A stretch of DNA of 64,000 nt from Trichoplusia ni (Eukaryota; Arthropoda; Insecta; Lepidoptera; Noctuidae): contig NC_039482.1 of NCBI RefSeq assembly GCF_003590095.1, positions 16,757,657 to 16,821,656 of the forward strand, given 5' to 3'. Each line of letters opens with the position of its first letter. Positions within the stretch are counted from its first letter, which is position 1. Of this stretch, positions 62,901 through 64,000 are shown piece after piece. The position numbers and the translations under genes are program-made. The notes below the pieces were generated by a model. The model was not told the origin of the DNA. It ran no database searches and saw only the letters and a program-made list of their open reading frames with translations.

Positions 62901-64000
62901 TTATGAACGTACCTCTCGCCTAAGGCTACGTCTCGCGTTAAATACGGCTTACCCACACTCAACTTCACTCCAGCAAAATTATATTCGCCTGTCGTTTTCC
63001 TCCGGCTGTTAATGAAGTATTTTTTTTCTTTCCCGCTATTATTATTTAGTATTTCAAAGTGCAAATTTTGAAACATCTGCCTCAAACGAATGCGTATTGA
63101 AATGAGGATACTTTTCAGATTATTTTATGCTGATTAATGTTCGTAAAAATATAAATGATAATGTTTGTTTTTGAGGAAAATGTTTTTCCAGTGTGTTATG
63201 CTGGTGGGTTTTTGTTCTGGTGTATTAATGAAGAGTCTTTTTTAACAACTGCGTCTTAAAATATTTTATTTCCAGTATTTTAATAAAAACCTTTTTTTAA
63301 GTAAATAGGAACAAGTTTAAAAAAAAAATTAAGGTCATAAGTTTTAAAAATCAAGTTAACCTTGAAAATCGAACAATTGTGAGAGCATAAGCACTCAATA
63401 CTAGGTATTCCAAGTAGTTTAGTCCCTGCGCACCCAAGGATAGTAATGATTGGCGCATATTCCTAACATGAGTTCAGAACTGGTCCTATTACCTGACTTG
63501 TTTAGTTCAAGCACTCGCTTTTGCCTACATGTTGCCATACGAAACTTTTCTAGTTAAGAGTATGATGTTGTTCGCGCTAAACGGTCACTTGGTTGCGAGG
63601 GTTCATATAACAAGTGATTACTTCGTGCTTTTGACGAGTTTCATGTTTGTTAAACAAATGAATTTTATGAATGTCATTCGTGGATTGGTCATGTTGATTT
63701 TTGCTTATGAACCTTAAAGTTTACATTCTTAAAGTCGGTTTTTCGTTGTCAATACTGATTACTTCTGTCTCTTCTGTAGCAAACCTCCTTGCTTCTGATA
63801 GTACAGTCTCCCCAATCTCTACTCACCCTTGAATTATTCGAAACAACAATACATGAGCTGACATATCATTCATCTTTGCCAAAAAGTTTTGTTACATCAC
63901 AAAAGTATACGAAAAATTATTAACCGTAAGCAGTTCAGGCATAAATCATTATATATTATCATAAATAAATATTCAATGGCGTCCCGTATTAAATTTCATC
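59937..64000. other. Non-coding stretch, no recognisable gene
   Basis: AT-rich. A GC-richer patch at 61880-61970 and a short 'acgttcacacggcaggagc' segment near 62538, similar to the 21.1-kb repeat, are the only local structure. Open frames are at most 78 codons with no recognisable product. Confidence 0.5.

Noticed and set aside
1..64000. CRISPR array, bacterial operon, phage or endogenous virus
   Set aside because: No regularly spaced direct repeats, no operon-like coding density and no viral gene; the only reverse transcriptase belongs to a LINE without LTRs or envelope.

Overview
The window is AT-rich eukaryotic DNA, almost certainly from a moth or butterfly and quite possibly a noctuid. 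That call rests on its dispersed repeats: tRNA-derived SINEs with the 'gtctttgtgcatgt' body, an RTE-type 3' end reading 'ggcctatgtccagcagtgg' followed by a (GAT)n tail, the 'ttcaactgtctagctatc' repeat, and a non-LTR element ending in (TTA)n. I recognise these families from memory; no search was run. I find no convincing host exon, tRNA, rRNA or bacterial-type gene. Most of the short open frames are chance or repeat-derived, so the window reads as a gene desert: an intergenic region or a very large intron.

Layout. 1-8.6 kb: a SINE fragment near 0.5 kb, then sequence that looks unique. 8.6-9.0 kb: an RTE-like fragment beside a GC-rich island with CRE and E-box motifs. 9-18 kb: mainly unique, with several GC-rich islands that could be conserved regulatory DNA. 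18-24 kb: a cluster of old dispersed repeats, a SINE fragment, a pair of related GC-rich repeats about 755 bp apart, a 33-bp quasi-palindrome and an RTE-type fragment. 24-38 kb: mostly unique, with one dispersed repeat near 31.6 kb. 38.0-38.2 kb: a small MITE-like inverted-repeat element. 40.4 kb: an RTE 3' end with a (GAT) tail. 41.3 kb: a perfect 15-bp hairpin. 42.84-43.54 kb: a 696-bp fold-back element whose two 190-bp arms are identical. 44-54 kb: further dispersed repeats. 54.12-58.4 kb: a nearly full-length CR1/Jockey-group non-LTR retrotransposon on the minus strand. 58.4-60 kb: a SINE fragment abutting the retrotransposon and a separate near-complete SINE. 60-64 kb: nothing recognisable.

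The only long coding sequence is in the retrotransposon. ORF1 looks like a nucleic-acid-binding protein with a degenerate SGNH-esterase-like domain. ORF2 carries an apurinic-type endonuclease and a reverse transcriptase, both with their key motifs. Neither ORF has an in-frame ATG at its expected start, and ORF2 lies in the +1 frame relative to ORF1 across a T7 run at the ORF1 stop. The two most striking observations are the 190/190 perfect inverted repeat, which implies a very young or gene-converted element, and the ORF1/ORF2 junction. I did not find a convincing previously undescribed multi-gene system.
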